This document shows positions 1 through 21,356 of a stretch of 56,597 nt of DNA, piece by piece. A model generated the notes under the pieces. It was given only the letters and a program-made list of their open reading frames with translations, was not told the origin of the DNA and made no database searches. The translations under genes were made by a program, and so were the position numbers. The stretch lies in the NCBI RefSeq assembly GCF_003284935.1, contig NZ_QMEV01000033.1:1-56597 (forward strand), written 5' to 3'. Positions within the stretch are counted from its first letter, which is position 1. Each line of letters starts with the position of its first letter. Origin of the DNA: Mycobacterium colombiense. Lineage in GTDB: Bacteria > Actinomycetota > Actinomycetes > Mycobacteriales > Mycobacteriaceae.

Positions 1-645
1 TCGCGCGAGGTCGGCCTCGGGGTGCTGCAGGTGTGGCAGGCGCTGACCGAAGGGGTGTCGCGCCGGCCCGCGAACCCGGAGGTGACGCTGGTCTTCACCG
101 ACCTGGTCGGGTTCTCGACGTGGTCCCTGCAAGCCGGCGACGACGCGGCGCTGGTGCTGCTGCGACAGGTGGCGCGGGCGCTCGAGCCGCCCCTGCTCGA
201 CGCCGGCGGTCACATCGTCAAGCGGATGGGCGACGGCCTCATGGCGGTCTTCGGCGATCCGATGGTCGCGGTGCGCGCCGTGCTGGCGGCCAAGGACGCG
301 CTGAAATCGGTCGACGTGGACGGCTATACGCCCAGGATGCGGGTGGGAATCCACACCGGGCGCCCGCAGCGGCTGGCCGCCGACTGGCTCGGCGTCGATG
401 TGAATATCGCCGCACGAGTTATGGAAAGAGCCACCAAGGGTGGAATCATGGTGTCGAGTTCAACGTTAGATCTCATACCGCAAAGCGAGTTGGACGCGTT
501 GGGCGTCGAGGCCAAACGCACGAGGAAGCCGGTCTTCGGGCCGAAGCCCGCCGGCATTCCCGACGATTTGGCGATATATCGCCTCAAGACTCTTAAGGAG
601 TTGTCAGGCCCTGATGACGCAGCCGAGACAAAACCGCAGCCATAA
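1..645 (+). CDS. Class III adenylate/guanylate cyclase, 3' part (Rv1647-like)
   Basis: The frame is open from the first base, so the N-terminus lies outside the window; about 214 residues are visible. They form a class III nucleotide cyclase catalytic domain, which makes cAMP (or cGMP) from the NTP. The first metal Asp is in FTDLVGFS, the second in KRMGDGLMAVF, and the Asn/Arg pair that stabilises the transition state is in DVNIAARV, so the domain looks catalytically complete. The gene sits directly before a membrane-protein gene and pheS, as Rv1647 does in M. tuberculosis. The stop at 643-645 is 3 nt before the next start. Substrate preference and any upstream regulatory domain cannot be judged. 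Confidence 0.85.
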   Translation, partial: SREVGLGVLQVWQALTEGVSRRPANPEVTLVFTDLVGFSTWSLQAGDDAALVLLRQVARALEPPLLDAGGHIVKRMGDGLMAVFGDPMVAVRAVLAAKDALKSVDVDGYTPRMRVGIHTGRPQRLAADWLGVDVNIAARVMERATKGGIMVSSSTLDLIPQSELDALGVEAKRTRKPVFGPKPAGIPDDLAIYRLKTLKELSGPDDAAETKPQP

Positions 646-648
646 TGG

Positions 649-2670
<2,022 letters not shown>

Positions 2671-2671
<1 letters not shown>

Positions 2672-5193
2672 TGCGCGTCCCGTACAGCTGGCTGCGCGAG
2701 ATCGTGGCGGCCGGCGCACCGGATTGGGACGTCGCCCCCGCCGAGCTGGAGCAGACGCTGGTGCGCATCGGCCACGAGGTCGAGGACGTCGTCACCCTCG
2801 GGCCGGTCGACGGCCCCCTGACGGTGGGCCGGGTCACCGGCATCGAAGAACTCACCGGTTTCAAGAAGCCGATCCGGTTCTGCCACGTCGACGTCGGTGA
2901 AGGCCAGGACCGCGAGATCGTCTGCGGCGCAACCAACTTCGCTGTCGGTGACCTCATCGTTGCGGCACTGCCCGGCGCCACGCTGCCCGGCGACTTCACC
3001 ATCGCCACCCGCAAGACCTACGGCCGCACCTCCGACGGAATGATCTGCTCGGCGGCCGAACTGGGCCTGGGCGCCGACCATTCCGGGATCCTGGTGCTGC
3101 CGCCGGGCACCGCCGACCCCGGCGCCGACGCCGCCGCGGTGCTGGGGCTCGACGACGTGGTCTTCCACCTGGCGATCACACCCGACCGCGGTTACTGCAT
3201 GTCGTTGCGGGGCCTGGCCCGCGAGGTCGCCTGCGCCTACGACCTGGACTTCGTCGATCCCGCCGGCAGCCAGGTGATCAAGCCGCTGCCGGTCGAGGGC
3301 GAGGCCTGGCCGCTGACCGTGCAACCCGGCACCGGGGTGCGGCGGTTCGCGCTGCGCCCGGTCACCGGCATCGACCCCGCCGCCGTGTCGCCGTGGTGGC
3401 TGCAGCGCCGGCTGCTGTTGTCCGGCATCCGCGCGACCTCCCCGGCCGTCGACGTGACCAACTACGTGATGCTCGAGCTCGGCCACCCGATGCACGCCCA
3501 CGACCGCAACCGCATCACCGGAAGCTTCGCCGTGCGCTTCGCGCGGCCCGGGGAGACCGTGGTGACCCTCGACGACGTCGAACGCACACTCGATGCGGCC
3601 GACGTCCTCATCGTCGACGAGACCGCGACCACCGCGATCGGCGGCGTGATGGGCGCGGCGAGCACCGAGGTGCGCGCCGATTCGACCGACGTGCTGCTCG
3701 AGGCCGCGGTCTGGGACCCGGCCGCGGTGTCGCGCACCCAGCGCCGGCTGCATCTGCCCAGTGAAGCCGCCCGCCGCTACGAGCGGGGAGTGGATCCGGC
3801 CATCTCGGTGGCCGCGCTGGACCGCTGCGCCACCCTGCTCGCGGACATCGCCGGTGGCGTGGTCGCCGACGCCCTCACCGACTGGCGCGGCGACCCGCCA
3901 GTCGGCAACTCGGTCGCCGATTGGGCTGGGCCGCCCATCGACATCGCCGCCGACCTGCCGGACCGCCTGGCCGGGGTGGGCTATGCGCCGGGCACCACCG
4001 CCAGGCGGCTCGCCCAGATCGGGGCCGACGTGGCGGGCCCAGAGGAGGGGCGCGGGGGCGGCGTGTTGACGGTGACGCCGCCCAGCTGGCGTCCGGACCT
4101 GCTGCAGCCCGCCGACCTCGTCGAGGAGGTGCTGCGGCTGGAGGGGCTCGAGGTCATTCCGTCGGTGTTGCCGTCGGCGCCGGCCGGCCGGGGCCTGTCC
4201 GCCGTGCAGAAGCGCCGCCGCGCCATCGGCAGATCGCTGGCCGAGTCCGGCTTCGTGGAGATCCTGCCGACCCCGTTTTTGCCCGCGGGCGTGTTCGACC
4301 TGTGGGGCCTGCCGGCCGACGACCCGCGACGCACCACCACGGACGTGCTCAACCCCCTGGAGGCCGACCGCCCGCACCTGGCCACCACGCTGCTGCCGGC
4401 ATTGCTGGAAGCCTTGGTGCGCAACGTCTCTCGCGGCCTGGTTGACATCTCCCTGTATGCCCTGGCGCAGGTGGTCCGGCCGACCGCGGACACGCGCGCG
4501 GTGGACCTCGTCCCGGTCGACCGCCGGCCCACCGACGCCGAGATCGCCGCGCTCGACGCGTCGTTGCCGCGCCAACCCCAGCACGTCGCCGCGGTGCTGA
4601 CCGGCCTGCGCGAACACCGCGGGCCCTGGGGCCCCGGCCGCCGCGCCGAGGCCGCCGACGCGTTCGAGGCGGTGCGCATCATCGCCCGCGCCAGCGGGAT
4701 CGACGTGCGATTGCGGGCGGCGCAATATTTGCCCTGGCATCCGGGGCGGTGCGCCGAGGTGCTCGTCGGCGACACCCCGGTGGGCCACGCCGGCCAGCTG
4801 CATCCGGCGGTGATCGAGCGCTCCGGGCTGCCCAAGGGCACCTGCGCCCTCGAGCTCGATCTCGACGCGATTCCCATCCCCCTGACACTGCCGGCGCCGC
4901 GGGTGTCGCCGTTCCCGGCCGTCTTCCAGGACCTCAGCCTGGTGGTGCCCGCCCAGGTGCCGGCCCAGGCGGTGGCCGACGCCGTCCGCGAGGGCGCGGG
5001 GGAGTTGCTCGAAGACCTGCAGCTGTTCGACGTGTTCACCGGCCCGCAGGTCGGCGAGGACCGCAAATCGCTGACCTTCGCGCTGCGCTTCCGCGCCCCC
5101 GACCGCACGCTCACCGAGGACGACGCCACCGCGGCTCGCGACGCCGCGGTGCGCCGCGCCGCCGAGGCGGTCGGCGCGGAGCTGCGCGGCTAG
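2671..5193 (+). CDS. pheT: Phenylalanine-tRNA ligase beta subunit
   Basis: 840 residues, close to the usual mycobacterial length. PheT completes the PheRS tetramer: it binds tRNA-Phe and edits mischarged Tyr-tRNA-Phe. Domains in order are an N-terminal EMAP-type tRNA-binding domain (about 40-155), B3/B4 editing domain (about 215-400), B5 DNA-binding-like domain (about 405-480), a catalytic-core-like domain, and a C-terminal ferredoxin-fold anticodon-binding domain (about 745-840). The ATG overlaps the pheS stop. Only 46 bp separate its stop from argC; in M. tuberculosis PE_PGRS30 lies here, and this window has no trace of it. Confidence 0.96.
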
Positions 5194-5213
5194 CGGAATG
5201 GATTTGCAAAGCA

Positions 5214-7547
<2,334 letters not shown>

Positions 7548-7551
<4 letters not shown>

Positions 7552-8431
7552 GCTCCGCCACCGAAGCGTTGTCGACTGTGGTCAAGGCGCAGGTGCTCGC
7601 CGAAGCCCTGCCCTGGCTCAAGCAGCTGCACGGCAAGGTCGTCGTCATCAAGTACGGCGGCAACGCCATGACCGACGACACGCTGCGGCACGCCTTCGCC
7701 GCCGACATGGCGTTCCTGCGCAACTGCGGCGTCCATCCGGTCGTCGTGCACGGCGGCGGCCCGCAGATCACCGCGATGCTGCGCCGACTCGGCATCACGG
7801 GTGACTTCAAGGGCGGATTCCGGGTCACCACACCCGAAGTGCTCGACGTGGCGCGGATGGTGTTGTTCGGGCAGGTCGGCCGCGAACTGGTCAACCTGAT
7901 CAACGCGCACGGACCGTATGCGGTCGGGATCACCGGCGAAGACGCCCAGCTGTTCACCGCCGTGCGGCGCAGCGTCACCGTGGACGGCGTGGCCACCGAC
8001 ATCGGCCTGGTGGGCGACGTCGAACGGGTGAACACCGCCGCCGTGCTGGATCTGATTGCGGCGCGCCGCATTCCGGTGGTGTCGACGCTGGCGCCGGACG
8101 CCGAGGGCGTGGTGCACAACATCAACGCCGACACCGCCGCGGCGGCGCTGGCCGAGGCGCTGGGGGCCGAGAAGCTGCTGATGCTCACCGATGTCGAAGG
8201 CCTGTACACCAGCTGGCCCGACCGCGGTTCGCTGGTCAGCGAAATCGACACGGCCACACTGTCACAACTGCTACCCACGCTGGAGGCGGGCATGATCCCC
8301 AAAGTCGAGGCGTGCCTGCGCGCGGTCACCGCGGGTGTGCCCAGCGCGCACGTCATCGACGGTCGGGTCGAACACTGTGTGCTGGTCGAGCTTTTCACCG
8401 ATGCGGGCACCGGCACCAAGGTGGTGAGCGC

Positions 8432-8435
<4 letters not shown>
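7548..8435 (+). CDS. argB: Acetylglutamate kinase
   Basis: 295 residues. ArgB phosphorylates N-acetylglutamate, the second step and usual arginine-feedback point of the pathway. Amino-acid-kinase motifs are the nucleotide-binding KYGGNAM near residue 37 and the acetylglutamate-binding HGGGPQI near residue 70. The N-terminal extension before KYGG is the kind found in arginine-sensitive hexameric enzymes, so feedback inhibition is likely. ATGA overlaps join it to argJ upstream and argD downstream. Confidence 0.96.
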
Positions 8436-13698
<5,263 letters not shown>

Positions 13699-13711
13699 GA
13701 TGGCGTTGTTT

Positions 13712-13728
13712 TCCCTGACGGGCAGGGA
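13712..13728 (+). terminator. Weak hairpin after argH
   Basis: TCCCTG-ACGGG-CAGGGA forms a 6-bp stem with a 5-nt loop 13 nt after the argH stop. There is no U-run, so it could be a weak terminator or an operator-like palindrome in front of the polyketide locus. The rest of the 111-bp gap holds a GGGAG ribosome binding site before the next ATG. Confidence 0.3.
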
Positions 13729-13809
13729 CAGGCAGACTAGACTTCGGGCTCAAAGCGATCCGGTTGAACGCTACGGGCCGGGTCCTCGTCACCAAGGGGT
13801 GGGAGAACA

Positions 13810-14871
13810 ATGAGCGTCGTCGCCGGCGTCTTCGGTGCGTTACCGCCGCACCGATACTCCCAGCGCGAGCTCACCGACTTCTTCGTCAGCATCCCGGAGT
13901 TCGAAGATTACGAGGACATCGTCCGGCAGCTGCACGCCAGCGCCAAAGTCGGTAGCCGCCACCTGGTGCTGCCGCTGGAGCAGTACCCCGCGCTGACCGA
14001 CTTCGGCCTGGCGAACCGGATCTTCACCGAACACGCCGTCAAGCTGGGCGCTGAGGCGCTGTCCGGCGCGCTCGACGAGGCGGGCCTGCGGGCCGAGGAC
14101 GTCGACGTGCTCATCACCACCACCGTCACCGGCCTGGCGGTGCCCTCCGTGGACGCCCGCATCGCCGCGAAGCTCGGCCTGCGCGACGACGTGCGGCGGG
14201 TGCCGCTGTTCGGGCTGGGCTGCGTGGCCGGCGCCGCGGGTGTGGCCCGCATGAACGACTACCTGCGCGGCGCACCCGACGCCGTCGCCGCCCTGATCTC
14301 CGTCGAGCTCTGCTCGCTGACCTATCCGGGATACACGCCGTCGCTGGCCGGCATGGTCGGCAGCGCCCTGTTCGCCGACGGTGCCGCGGCCGTGGTGGCC
14401 GTCGGGCAGCGGCGCGCCGAGCAACTGGCGGCCAGCGGGCCCAGCATCCTCGACTCACGCAGCCACCTGTATCCCGATTCCCTGCGCACCATGGGCTTCG
14501 ACGTGCGCGCAGGCGGTTTCGAACTGGTCCTGTCCAAGGATGTCGCCGCCGTCGTGGAGCAATACATCGAGGACGACGTCACCGGCTTCCTCGGGTGCCA
14601 CGGGTTGACCACGGCCGACATCGGTGCGTATGTCAGTCATCCCGGCGGCCCCAAGGTCATCGAGGCGATCAACTCCGCGCTCGACCTGCCGCCCGAGGCC
14701 CTCGAACTGACCTGGCGGTCGCTCGGCGAGATCGGCAACTTGTCGTCGGCCTCGGTGTTGCACGTGCTGCGCGACACCATGGCCAAGCCGCCGCCGAGCG
14801 ACAGCCCCGGTCTGATGCTCGCCATGGGGCCTGGGTTCTGTTCCGAGCTGGTGTTGTTGCGTTGGCACTGA
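13810..14871 (+). CDS. pks10: Type III polyketide synthase (Pks10-like)
   Basis: 353 residues, exactly the length of M. tuberculosis Pks10 and Pks11. Chalcone-synthase-fold homodimers like this extend an acyl starter with malonyl or methylmalonyl units directly on a Cys, typically giving alkylpyrones or alkylresorcinols in mycobacteria. The triad is intact: Cys138 in [11 protein letters not shown], His277 in SHPGGPK and Asn310 in [13 protein letters not shown] precedes the ATG by about 5 nt. By position, first gene of the locus after argH, it corresponds to pks10; assignment between Pks10 and Pks11 rests on that position. The starter is unknown, and the neighbouring type I modules are the obvious supplier. 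Confidence 0.9.
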   Translation: MSVVAGVFGALPPHRYSQRELTDFFVSIPEFEDYEDIVRQLHASAKVGSRHLVLPLEQYPALTDFGLANRIFTEHAVKLGAEALSGALDEAGLRAEDVDVLITTTVTGLAVPSVDARIAAKLGLRDDVRRVPLFGLGCVAGAAGVARMNDYLRGAPDAVAALISVELCSLTYPGYTPSLAGMVGSALFADGAAAVVAVGQRRAEQLAASGPSILDSRSHLYPDSLRTMGFDVRAGGFELVLSKDVAAVVEQYIEDDVTGFLGCHGLTTADIGAYVSHPGGPKVIEAINSALDLPPEALELTWRSLGEIGNLSSASVLHVLRDTMAKPPPSDSPGLMLAMGPGFCSELVLLRWH

Positions 14872-14915
14872 TCCTCGTCTGCGTTTTTTGCGGTGCGACG
14901 GCAGGAAGTATCGCC

Positions 14916-14945
14916 ATGAGTGACATGAGGGGCCGCCTGCCATGA
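14916..14945 (+). CDS. Possible 9-residue leader peptide coupled to pks7
   Basis: A nine-codon reading frame (MSDMRGRLP) starts 7 nt after AGGAAG (14903-14908) and ends in a TGA that overlaps the pks7 ATG (ATGA at 14942-14945). The ribosome binding site and exact coupling fit a leader that delivers ribosomes to the large PKS gene. It is short enough to be chance; no known peptide is recognised. Confidence 0.3.
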   Translation: MSDMRGRLP

Positions 14946-17900
14946 ACGGCAACACCGAAGAGCTCGTCCGGGCCCTTCGCCATTCGCTGAAGGAAAACGA
15001 GCGGCTCAAGAGCGAAACCCGCCAATACCTGGCCTTGTTAGCGGATAGCGCAGCCGAACCGGTGGCGGTGGTGGGCATGGGCTGCCGGTATCCGGGTGGA
15101 GTGAATTCGCCGGAGGCGTTGTGGCAGATGGTCGTTGAGGGCCGCGACGTGGTCACCGAATTCCCCGCCGATCGCGGCTGGAACCTGACGGGCCTGTTCG
15201 ATGACGACCCCGACGCGGTGGGCAAGTCCTACGCGCGATGCGGCGGATTCCTCTCGGACGTTGGCGATTTCGATGCCGCGTTCTTCGGCATCGCGCCCAG
15301 CGAGGCGCTGGCGATGGACCCGCAACAGCGACTGCTGCTCGAGGTGTCCTGGGAGGCGTTGGAGCGGGCCGGAATTGACCCCGTCACCCTGCGCGGTTCG
15401 GCGACCGGTGTGTTCGCCGGCATATTCCACGGCTCCTACGGGGGTCAGGGCCGGGTGCCGGGCCACCTGGAGCGCTACGGCCTGCGCGGCTCGACGCTGA
15501 GTGTGGCCTCGGGCCGGGTGGCCTATTCGCTGGGGTTCGAGGGCCCGGCCGTCTCGGTGGATACGGCGTGTTCGTCGTCGTTGGTGGCCCTGCATCTGGC
15601 GGCGCAGTCGTTGCGTGCCGGCGAATGCGATCTGGCGCTGGCCGGCGGCGTGACGGTGATGGCCACGCCGGCGATGTTCATCGAGTTCAGCCGCCAGCGC
15701 GCCCTGGCCGCCGACGGCCGGTGCAAGGCGTACGCGGGTGCCGCCGACGGCACCGGGTTCTCCGAGGGCGTCGGCGTGCTGGTGCTGGAACGGCTGGCCG
15801 ACGCGCGGCGGCACGGGCACTCGGTGCTCGCGGTGGTGCGCGGGTCGGCGGTCAATCAGGACGGCGCCTCCAACGGCCTGGCGACGCCCAACGGGCCGTC
15901 GCAGCAACGGGTGATCCGGGCGGCGCTGGCCAACGCGCGGCTGGGCATCGCCGACGTCGATCTGGTCGAGGGCCACGGGACGGGCACCACGCTCGGCGAT
16001 CCCATTGAGGCCCAAGCGGTTCTGGCCACCTACGGCCAGGACCGGCCGGACGATCGGCCGCTGTGGCTGGGCTCGATCAAATCGAACATGGGTCACACCT
16101 CGGCCGCCGCGGGCGCCGGCGGGGTGATCAAGATGGTGCAGGCGATCCGGCACGGGGTGATGCCCAAGACGTTGCACGTCGATGAGCCGACGCCGCACGT
16201 GGATTGGACGGCCGGGGCGGTGTCGCTGCTGACCGAACAGCGGCCCTGGCCGGCCGTGGACCGGCCGCGGCGCGCGGGCGTCTCGTCGTTCGGCATCAGC
16301 GGCACCAACGCGCACGTCATCGTGGAGCAGTACGTCGAGGAGCCGGAAAACGCCGCGCCCACAGGCGATGACGTCATCGTGCCGTGGGTGCTGTCGGCCC
16401 GTTCGGGTGAGGCACTGGCGAACCAGGCCGCGCGGCTGCTGGCCCGCGTGAAGGCCGATCCCCGGGTGCGGGTCCTCGACGTCGGCTGGTCGCTGATCGC
16501 GACGCGGTCGCGCTTCGAGCACCGGGCGGTGATCGTGGGCGCCGACGGCGCGCAGTTGCTGCGCGGGCTGGCGGCCCTGGCGGCCGGCGAGCAGGGCGCG
16601 GGCCTGGTGGTGGGCCGGGCGCAGCAGACGGGCAAGACGGTGTTCGTGTTTCCCGGCCAGGGTTCGCAATGGGTCGGCATGGGCGCCCAATTGCTGGACA
16701 GTTCACCGGTGTTCGGCGAGCACCTGCAGCTCTGCGACAAGGCGCTCGCCGAACATGTCGACTGGTCGCTGATCGACGTCATCCGCGGCGCGCCGGGCGC
16801 ACCCGGACTGGACCGGGTGGACGTGGTGCAGCCGGCGCTGTGGGCGGTGATGGTGTCGCTGGCTGAGCTGTGGCGCTCGGTGGGCGTGACGCCCGACGCG
16901 GTGATCGGCCATTCGCAGGGCGAAATCGCGGCGGCCTGCGTGGCGGGCGGGCTGTCGCTGGAAGACGCCGCCCGCGTGGTCGCGCTGCGCAGCCGGCTGC
17001 TGGTGCAGTTGTCGGGCCGGGGCGGCATGGTCTCGCTGGCCTGCAGCCTGTCGCGCGCCGAGCAGCTCATTGCCGACTGGGGCGAACGACTCAACATCGC
17101 GACCGTCAACGGCGTTGCGGCGGTGGTGGTCTCGGGTGAGGTGGACGCCCTGGCGGAGCTGATGCAGCGATGCGAGGCCGACGACATCCGGGCCCGCAAG
17201 ATCGACGTCGACTACGCGTCGCATTCGGCGCAGGTGGACGCGATTCGCGAATCCCTCGCCGCCGCTCTGGAGGGCCTGGCGCCGCGATCGTCCGCGGTCG
17301 CCTTCTTCTCCACGGTCACCGGCGAACCGATGGACACCGCGGGCCTGAACGCCGACTACTGGTTCCACAGCATCCGCCACACCGTGCAATTCGAAAAGGC
17401 GGTGCGCGGCGCGTGCGATGCGGGCTATCGGGTATTCGTCGAATCCAGTCCGCACCCGGTGCTGATGACCGCCATCGAAGAAACCGTGCCCGCGGGCGAG
17501 GGCGCGTGCGTCATCCCGTCGCTGGGCCGCGAGGACGGTGGCCTGCACCGCTTCTGGCTGTCCGCCGCGGCGGCCCACGTCGCCGGGGTGGGGGTGGACT
17601 GGCGCGCCGCGCTGTCCGGCCTCGGTGGCCGCCACGTCGACCTACCGACGTACGGGTTTGTCCGGCAGCGCTTTTGGCTTCCCGGCGGATCGACCGGGTC
17701 GCACGACGTCGCCGCGCTGGGCCTGGCGGCCGCCGAGCACGGCTTGCTGGGAGCGGTGGTGCCGCGGCCCGATTCCGGTGGCGTGGTGCTGACGGGCCAA
17801 TTGTCGACGGCGGCCCACCCCTGGCTGGCCGATCATGCGGTGGGCGAGACGGTGTTGTTCCCGGGTGCGGGAATCGTCGAGCTGGCCATCCGCGCGGGCG

Positions 17901-20900
17901 ACGAGGTCGGTTGCGCGGTGATCGACGAGCTGACCCTGTCGGCTCCCTTGCTGCTGCCCGCGGCCGGGGCCGTGGATGTGCAGCTGGTAGTCGGCGGCCC
18001 CGACGAGTCGGGCCATCGGCGGCTGGCCGTGTATTCGATTGATGCGCAGCCGAATTCGGAGTGGGTGTTGCATGCCGAGGGGATGCTGCGGCCGGGTGAG
18101 GTGACACCGGCCGCGGACTTCTCGATCTGGCCGCCCGTCGGGGCGACCGCAGTGGACGTCGCCGGCGCCTATGCAAGCCTGGCGCAGCGGGGCTACGCCT
18201 ACGGCGACGCCTTCAAGGGCCTGCGGGCGATGTGGCAACGCGGGGACGAACTCTTCGCCGAGATCGCCGTGCCCGAAGCCGCCGCCCCCGACGGCGGCTT
18301 CGGAATACACCCCGTGCTTTTGGACGCCGCGTTGCACGCTATCGGCGTCGCCGCCGGCCAGGACGACACCGTGCTGCCGTTCTCCTGGCAGGGCGTGTCG
18401 CTGCACGCGTCGGGTGCGTCGCGGGCGCGCGTCCGGATCGCACCGACCGGCGCCGGCGCCGCCTCGGTCGAATTGGCCGACGGCGCGGGACTGCCGGTGC
18501 TCTCGGTGCGGTCGTTGGCCATGCGCCCGGTCACACCCGGGCAGTTGACGGCGGCGGCCCCCACCCGGCGCTCGCCCGCCGAGGGGCTGCTCGACCTCAC
18601 CTGGTCGCCGGTCGCGCTCGGCGGCGGTGGCGCCGCCGCCACGCTGTGGGAGCCGGGCGTGGACGGTGGCGACGTGGTGAAGGCCGTGCACGCCGCGGCC
18701 ACCGAGGCATTGGCGGTGCTGCAATCCTGGCTGCGCGACGACACCGCAGGGGTGCTAGCCGTGCGCACTCGTGGGGCCGTCGCCCTGGCCGGCGAGGACG
18801 TTGCGGACCTGGCCGGCGCGGCGGTGTGGGGCCTGGTGCGCTCGGCGCAAGCGGAGCACCCGGGCCGGGTGGTGCTGATCGACTCCGATGACTCCGTCGA
18901 CGTCGACGCGGTGATCGGTTGCGGCGAACCCCAAGTCGTGGTTCGTCAGGGCGTGGCCTATGCGGCGCGATTGCGACCGGGGCGCGCGCGCGGCGCGGTC
19001 GAGTTGCCGTCCGCGGACTGGCGATTGGACGCCGGCGGCGAGGGCACCCTGGAGGACCTCGTGGTAAGCCGTTGCCCGCGAGCGGAATTGACCGCGGGGC
19101 AGGTGCGGGTGGCGGTGGCCGCGGTCGGGGTCAACTTCCGCGACGTCCTGGTGGCCCTGGGGATGTATCCGGGCGGGGGCCAGCTGGGTGCGGAGGGTTC
19201 CGGCGTCATCGTCGAGGTGGGGCCCGACGTGACGGGCCTGGCCGTCGGCGACGCGGTGATGGGGCTGCTCGGGGTCGTCGGTTCCGAGGCGGTGGTGGAT
19301 CAGCGCGTGGTGACGCCGGTGCCGCCGGGGCTGTCGCTGGTCGCGGCCGCGGGCGTGCCGGTGGTGTTCCTGACCGCGCTGTACGGATTGTCGGTGCTGG
19401 GCGGGCTGCGCGCCGGTGAGCGGGTCCTGGTGCACACCGCCACCGGTGGGGTGGGCATGGCCGCGGTGCAGCTGGCGCGGCATTGGGGCGCCGAGGTGTT
19501 CGTCACCGCCAGCCGCGGCAAGTGGGACACCCTGCGCGCGATGGGGTTTGACGACGATCACATCGGCGATTCCCGCACGACGCAGTTCGAGAACACGTTC
19601 GCGTCGTCGACCGGCGGGGCCGGCTTCGACGTCGTGCTCAATTCCCTGGCCGGTGAGCTCACCGACGCGTCGTTGCGGCTGTTGGCCCCCGGCGGTCGTT
19701 TCATCGAGATGGGCAAGACCGACGTACGGGATCCGGGCGTCGTCGCCAAACAATATCGGGGCGCGGTGTACCAGGCGTTCGACCTGATGGAGGCCGGACC
19801 CGACCGCACCGCAGCCATGCTGGCCGAGATCAACGGACTGCTGGCGGACGGGGTGGTAAAACCGTTGCCGCTGAAGATGTTTGACGTTCGCTGCGCCGCA
19901 GCGGCCTATCGGTACGTCAGCCAGGCACGCCACATCGGCAAGGTCGCGCTGACCGTCCCGTCCGGGCCCGGCGAGGTGCTCAGCGGCTGCGGCGGCGGGC
20001 TGGCGGGGGCCAGCGTGGTGATCACCGGCGGCACCGGCATGGCCGGTTCCGCGCTGGCGCGCCACCTCGTCGACCGCTACCGGGTGGCCCATGTGGTGCT
20101 GGTCAGCCGGACCGGCGACCGGGCGCCGGGGGCCGCCGACCTGGTGTCCGACCTGCAGCGCTCCGGCGCGCAGGTGTCGGTGGTGGCCTGCGATGTCGCC
20201 GACCCCGAGGCGGCCGCGGCGATGCTGGCCGACATACCGGCGCGGTATCCGCTGCGCGGAATCATCCATGCCGCAGGCATTCTCGACGACGGGTTGATCT
20301 CATCGCTGACCCCCGACCGGGTGGACGCGGTGCTGCGCGCCAAGGTCGACGGGGTGTGGAACCTGCACGAGCTCACCCGGCACTGCGATCTTTCGGCGTT
20401 CGTGGTGTTCTCATCGATGGCCGGGATCGTGGGAACCCCGGGGCAGGCGAACTACGCGGCGGCCAACAGCTTCCTCGACGGGCTGGCCGCCCACCGGCGC
20501 GCCCACGGACTGCCCGGCCTGTCGCTGGCCTGGGGCCTGTGGGAGCAGGCGTCGGCGATGACCGCGCACCTCGGGGACCGCGACAAGGCCCGGATGAGCA
20601 GGATCGGGCTGGCGCCGCTGTCCACCGAGCAGGCGCTGGCCGCGTTCGACGCCGCGATGCTGGCGGACGCTCCGGTGCTGGTGGCCGCGCGGGTGGACCG
20701 GGCCGCCCTGTCCGACAACGTCGCCGCGCTGCCCCCGCTGCTGTCCGAACTCGTCGCCGGCCCCACCCGGCGCGTCATCGTCGACGCGGACGTCACGGCG
20801 TCGACGACGGGCCTGTCGGCGCGCCTGCACGGGCTGAGCCCCGAGGCGCGACAGCGCGAGCTGGTCGACCTGGTCCGCGCCAACGCCGCGATGGTGCTGG

Positions 20901-21337
20901 GGGTGCCCAATCCGGCGGACATCAACACCGGCAGCGCCTTCGGCGAGCTCGGCTTCGACTCACTGACCGCCGTCGAACTGCGTAACCGGCTCAAAAATGC
21001 TACCGGACTTACCCTTTCGCCGACGCTGATCTTCGACTACCCGACGCCCACCGTGCTGGCCGCGCATCTCGACACCGAACTCGCCGGCACCGCCGGCGGC
21101 GACGAACCGCCGAATCTGATGGGCCGCTTCAACGACATCACCCGCGAACTGCAGGCGCTGCTCGGCGCGCCCACCTGGAATGCCGACGACCGATCCGTGC
21201 TGCGGGCGCGCATTCAGCGCCTGCTGGCCGCGCTGCCGCCGAGCGACCTCTCCGACGCCGAACACCTCGACGACGACCTCGACGCCGCCACCGAAAGTCA
21301 ACTCTTTGCGATCCTCGATGAAGAACTCGGCCGCTGA
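14942..21337 (+). CDS. pks7: Type I modular PKS, KS-AT-DH-ER-KR-ACP, methylmalonyl-type (Pks7-like)
   Basis: 2131 residues, one fully reducing module. Order: N-terminal docking coiled coil (1-40), KS (41-465; Cys210, His345, His385), AT (about 560-870; Ser658 in GHSQGE, YASH at 758-761, the methylmalonyl-type motif), DH (about 930-1210; His965, Asp1128), ER (about 1365-1675; NADPH motif GGVGMAA and ALGMYPG), KR (about 1690-1870; Ser1825, Tyr1838, Asn1842, with the LDD motif of B-type KRs), ACP (Ser2007), then a C-terminal docking segment ending [15 protein letters not shown]. It should add one fully reduced, methyl-branched two-carbon unit. Length and position match M. tuberculosis pks7. No thioesterase. 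The DH motif reads HAVGET rather than the usual HxxxG. Confidence 0.93.
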   Translation: MNGNTEELVRALRHSLKENERLKSETRQYLALLADSAAEPVAVVGMGCRYPGGVNSPEALWQMVVEGRDVVTEFPADRGWNLTGLFDDDPDAVGKSYARCGGFLSDVGDFDAAFFGIAPSEALAMDPQQRLLLEVSWEALERAGIDPVTLRGSATGVFAGIFHGSYGGQGRVPGHLERYGLRGSTLSVASGRVAYSLGFEGPAVSVDTACSSSLVALHLAAQSLRAGECDLALAGGVTVMATPAMFIEFSRQRALAADGRCKAYAGAADGTGFSEGVGVLVLERLADARRHGHSVLAVVRGSAVNQDGASNGLATPNGPSQQRVIRAALANARLGIADVDLVEGHGTGTTLGDPIEAQAVLATYGQDRPDDRPLWLGSIKSNMGHTSAAAGAGGVIKMVQAIRHGVMPKTLHVDEPTPHVDWTAGAVSLLTEQRPWPAVDRPRRAGVSSFGISGTNAHVIVEQYVEEPENAAPTGDDVIVPWVLSARSGEALANQAARLLARVKADPRVRVLDVGWSLIATRSRFEHRAVIVGADGAQLLRGLAALAAGEQGAGLVVGRAQQTGKTVFVFPGQGSQWVGMGAQLLDSSPVFGEHLQLCDKALAEHVDWSLIDVIRGAPGAPGLDRVDVVQPALWAVMVSLAELWRSVGVTPDAVIGHSQGEIAAACVAGGLSLEDAARVVALRSRLLVQLSGRGGMVSLACSLSRAEQLIADWGERLNIATVNGVAAVVVSGEVDALAELMQRCEADDIRARKIDVDYASHSAQVDAIRESLAAALEGLAPRSSAVAFFSTVTGEPMDTAGLNADYWFHSIRHTVQFEKAVRGACDAGYRVFVESSPHPVLMTAIEETVPAGEGACVIPSLGREDGGLHRFWLSAAAAHVAGVGVDWRAALSGLGGRHVDLPTYGFVRQRFWLPGGSTGSHDVAALGLAAAEHGLLGAVVPRPDSGGVVLTGQLSTAAHPWLADHAVGETVLFPGAGIVELAIRAGDEVGCAVIDELTLSAPLLLPAAGAVDVQLVVGGPDESGHRRLAVYSIDAQPNSEWVLHAEGMLRPGEVTPAADFSIWPPVGATAVDVAGAYASLAQRGYAYGDAFKGLRAMWQRGDELFAEIAVPEAAAPDGGFGIHPVLLDAALHAIGVAAGQDDTVLPFSWQGVSLHASGASRARVRIAPTGAGAASVELADGAGLPVLSVRSLAMRPVTPGQLTAAAPTRRSPAEGLLDLTWSPVALGGGGAAATLWEPGVDGGDVVKAVHAAATEALAVLQSWLRDDTAGVLAVRTRGAVALAGEDVADLAGAAVWGLVRSAQAEHPGRVVLIDSDDSVDVDAVIGCGEPQVVVRQGVAYAARLRPGRARGAVELPSADWRLDAGGEGTLEDLVVSRCPRAELTAGQVRVAVAAVGVNFRDVLVALGMYPGGGQLGAEGSGVIVEVGPDVTGLAVGDAVMGLLGVVGSEAVVDQRVVTPVPPGLSLVAAAGVPVVFLTALYGLSVLGGLRAGERVLVHTATGGVGMAAVQLARHWGAEVFVTASRGKWDTLRAMGFDDDHIGDSRTTQFENTFASSTGGAGFDVVLNSLAGELTDASLRLLAPGGRFIEMGKTDVRDPGVVAKQYRGAVYQAFDLMEAGPDRTAAMLAEINGLLADGVVKPLPLKMFDVRCAAAAYRYVSQARHIGKVALTVPSGPGEVLSGCGGGLAGASVVITGGTGMAGSALARHLVDRYRVAHVVLVSRTGDRAPGAADLVSDLQRSGAQVSVVACDVADPEAAAAMLADIPARYPLRGIIHAAGILDDGLISSLTPDRVDAVLRAKVDGVWNLHELTRHCDLSAFVVFSSMAGIVGTPGQANYAAANSFLDGLAAHRRAHGLPGLSLAWGLWEQASAMTAHLGDRDKARMSRIGLAPLSTEQALAAFDAAMLADAPVLVAARVDRAALSDNVAALPPLLSELVAGPTRRVIVDADVTASTTGLSARLHGLSPEARQRELVDLVRANAAMVLGVPNPADINTGSAFGELGFDSLTAVELRNRLKNATGLTLSPTLIFDYPTPTVLAAHLDTELAGTAGGDEPPNLMGRFNDITRELQALLGAPTWNADDRSVLRARIQRLLAALPPSDLSDAEHLDDDLDAATESQLFAILDEELGR

Positions 21338-21356
21338 CCCCCCGCAAGGAGCAACG

